Source: Elstera sp043721315 (GTDB taxonomy: Bacteria > Pseudomonadota > Alphaproteobacteria > Elsterales > Elsteraceae). From it: a stretch of 13,281 nucleotides of DNA. This document shows positions 12,555 through 13,281 of this stretch, piece by piece. Under the pieces are notes generated by a model. That model worked only from the letters and a program-made list of their open reading frames with translations, searched no databases and was not told where the DNA came from. Location of the stretch: assembly GCA_043721315.1 (NCBI GenBank), contig JAYSQZ010000012.1, forward strand, positions 1 to 13,281. The letters are read 5' to 3'. How positions within the stretch are numbered: position 1 is the first letter of the stretch; the number at the start of each line of letters is the position of its first letter. A program made the translations under genes and the position numbers.

Positions 12555-12568
12555 GCGTAAGGTTTGCT
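12552..12568 (+). promoter_or_regulatory. Sigma-54 (RpoN) promoter for flgB
   Basis: CTGGCGTAAGGTTTGCT fits the sigma-54 pattern YTGGCACGRNNNTTGCW. The GG and GC are separated by exactly ten bases, and TGGC and TTGCT are intact. The predicted start is about 12578, giving a leader of roughly 48 bases before flgB. RpoN control of rod and basal-body genes is common in alphaproteobacteria such as Caulobacter. Confidence 0.8.
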
Positions 12569-12625
12569 TGCAGGGGGCTACGGCTTAAGGCAAAATTTCC
12601 AGGGCTTCTAATGGGGTGGTAGGCG

Positions 12626-13027
12626 ATGAGTGACGGCAAAACCAATCTGATGCAGTTCATGGCTCGGCGCATGGATTATCTCGGCGACCGCCATAAGGTG
12701 CTGGCCCAGAATGTTGCCAATGCTGATACCCCCAATTACCGCCCCAGCGACCTGCGCCAACAGAATTTTCTTCAGGCGATGAAGGAGGCCAATTCGCGCC
12801 AACCTCTTGCCATGACCCAACCTAACCATCTGACTCCCGTCAGCCCGCAAACTAAGTTCGCGACTGATAAGGAGAAGAAGCCCTACGAAACCTCGCTGAG
12901 TAAGAACGGCGTAGTGCTCGAAGAGCAGATGATGAAGATGACGCAGAACCAAAGCGATTATACGCTGAATGCCGAACTTTATAATAGGTACACAGCCATG
13001 TCTAAAATGGTTCTGCGCGGCCAATAA
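12626..13027 (+). CDS. flgB: Flagellar basal-body rod protein FlgB
   Basis: This encodes a 133-aa proximal rod subunit. Residues 16-43 hold the axial-protein N-terminal motif, with LAQNVANADTPNYRPSDL at its centre. The C-terminal helix QMMKMTQNQSDYTLNAELYNRYTAMSKMVL is the FlgB/FlgC-type C-terminal coiled-coil segment. The middle is the short variable region with PNHLTPVS. Length and motifs are normal for FlgB. The ATG follows a GGGGTGGTAGG leader. The gene is driven by the sigma-54 promoter and followed by flgC after 49 bp. Confidence 0.96.
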   Translation: MSDGKTNLMQFMARRMDYLGDRHKVLAQNVANADTPNYRPSDLRQQNFLQAMKEANSRQPLAMTQPNHLTPVSPQTKFATDKEKKPYETSLSKNGVVLEEQMMKMTQNQSDYTLNAELYNRYTAMSKMVLRGQ

Positions 13028-13076
13028 TCGCGCGGTAAGGGTTCAGTGATTAGGCGAGACAAAAGGGGCTAAGTTC

Positions 13077-13281
13077 ATGAATCTTAAAGACGCAATGCAA
13101 ATTTCTGCCGCTGGGATGCGCGCTCAAGGCGAGCGCCTGCGGGTGATTTCGGAAAACCTTGCGAATGCCGATTCAACGGCCCAAACGCCCGGCGGCGAGC
13201 CTTATCGCCGCAAAATCATGACATTCAAGAACGTGCTTGATCGGTCGATCAATGCCGAGATGGTGCGCGTCAACAAAATCA
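13077..13281 (+). CDS. flgC: Flagellar basal-body rod protein FlgC, N-terminal fragment
   Basis: The first 68 codons are present and the gene runs off the right edge. The protein begins MNLKDAMQISAAGMRAQGER and continues RVISENLANADSTAQTPGG, the rod-protein N-terminal motif in its FlgC form, then EPYRRKIMTFKNVLDRS. The ATG at 13077-13079 follows AAAAGGGG at a suitable distance. It lies directly downstream of flgB, the standard flgBC order. Confidence 0.95.
   Translation, partial: MNLKDAMQISAAGMRAQGERLRVISENLANADSTAQTPGGEPYRRKIMTFKNVLDRSINAEMVRVNKI

Noticed and set aside
1..13281. CRISPR arrays, tRNA or rRNA genes, transposases and IS ends
   Set aside because: No regularly spaced short DNA repeats, no cloverleaf-like tRNA sequence, and no transposase or integrase motifs were found on either strand.

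Overview
The window looks like chromosomal DNA from an alphaproteobacterium, most likely a flagellated member of the Rhodospirillales (Azospirillaceae-like). The pointers are a short (441 aa) alphaproteobacterial prolyl-tRNA synthetase next to lolC and lolD, a single LolC/E-type permease, a RatA/COQ10-type gene end, and a flagellar cluster in which flgB-flgC is divergent from an flhB-like/fliO/fliP block behind a sigma-54 promoter. The genus assignment is inference from gene content only.

Left part (1-3421). The 3' end of a RatA/COQ10-like gene (+) converges on a leftward block that is the most unusual part of the window. Reading leftwards, the block holds a small basic protein of unknown function (3050-3421), a STAND/NLR-type P-loop NTPase (2098-2970), a TPR superstructure (505-1998) and a small putative effector (156-515). 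The NTPase and TPR parts are in the same reading frame and are separated by a single TAA codon at 2098-2100, so they look like one NLR gene broken by a nonsense mutation. The N-terminus of the NTPase and the C-terminus of the small protein carry the same short motif, GxxNQxxQIVGxxNxI. It resembles the RHIM/PP-like amyloid signalling motifs that couple NLR receptors to small membrane-active cell-death effectors. I propose this as a candidate bacterial amyloid-signalling conflict or defence locus.

Middle part (3473-9447). Next come an aminoglycoside-phosphotransferase-fold kinase gene (-), a 490-bp AT-rich gap, and a small secreted protein of unknown function (+). The gap holds a candidate minus-strand small RNA or attenuated leader (promoter near 4661-4690, terminator at 4499-4532) and an opposed plus-strand terminator. 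The housekeeping block proS-vapB-vapC-lolC-lolD follows. A complete vapBC toxin-antitoxin pair sits between proS and lolCD, and lolC is joined to vapC by an ATGA overlap.

Right part (9448-13281). An EamA-type exporter (-) converges on lolD, and its 3' end carries four consecutive hairpins. A leftward flagellar export group follows: flhB C-domain-like protein, unknown coiled-coil-like protein, fliO and fliP, with closely spaced or overlapping genes. It is divergent from flgB and the start of flgC (+). The divergent intergenic region holds a clear sigma-54 promoter for flgB, a sigma-70-like promoter for the leftward group, and a perfect 10-bp inverted repeat spanning both.
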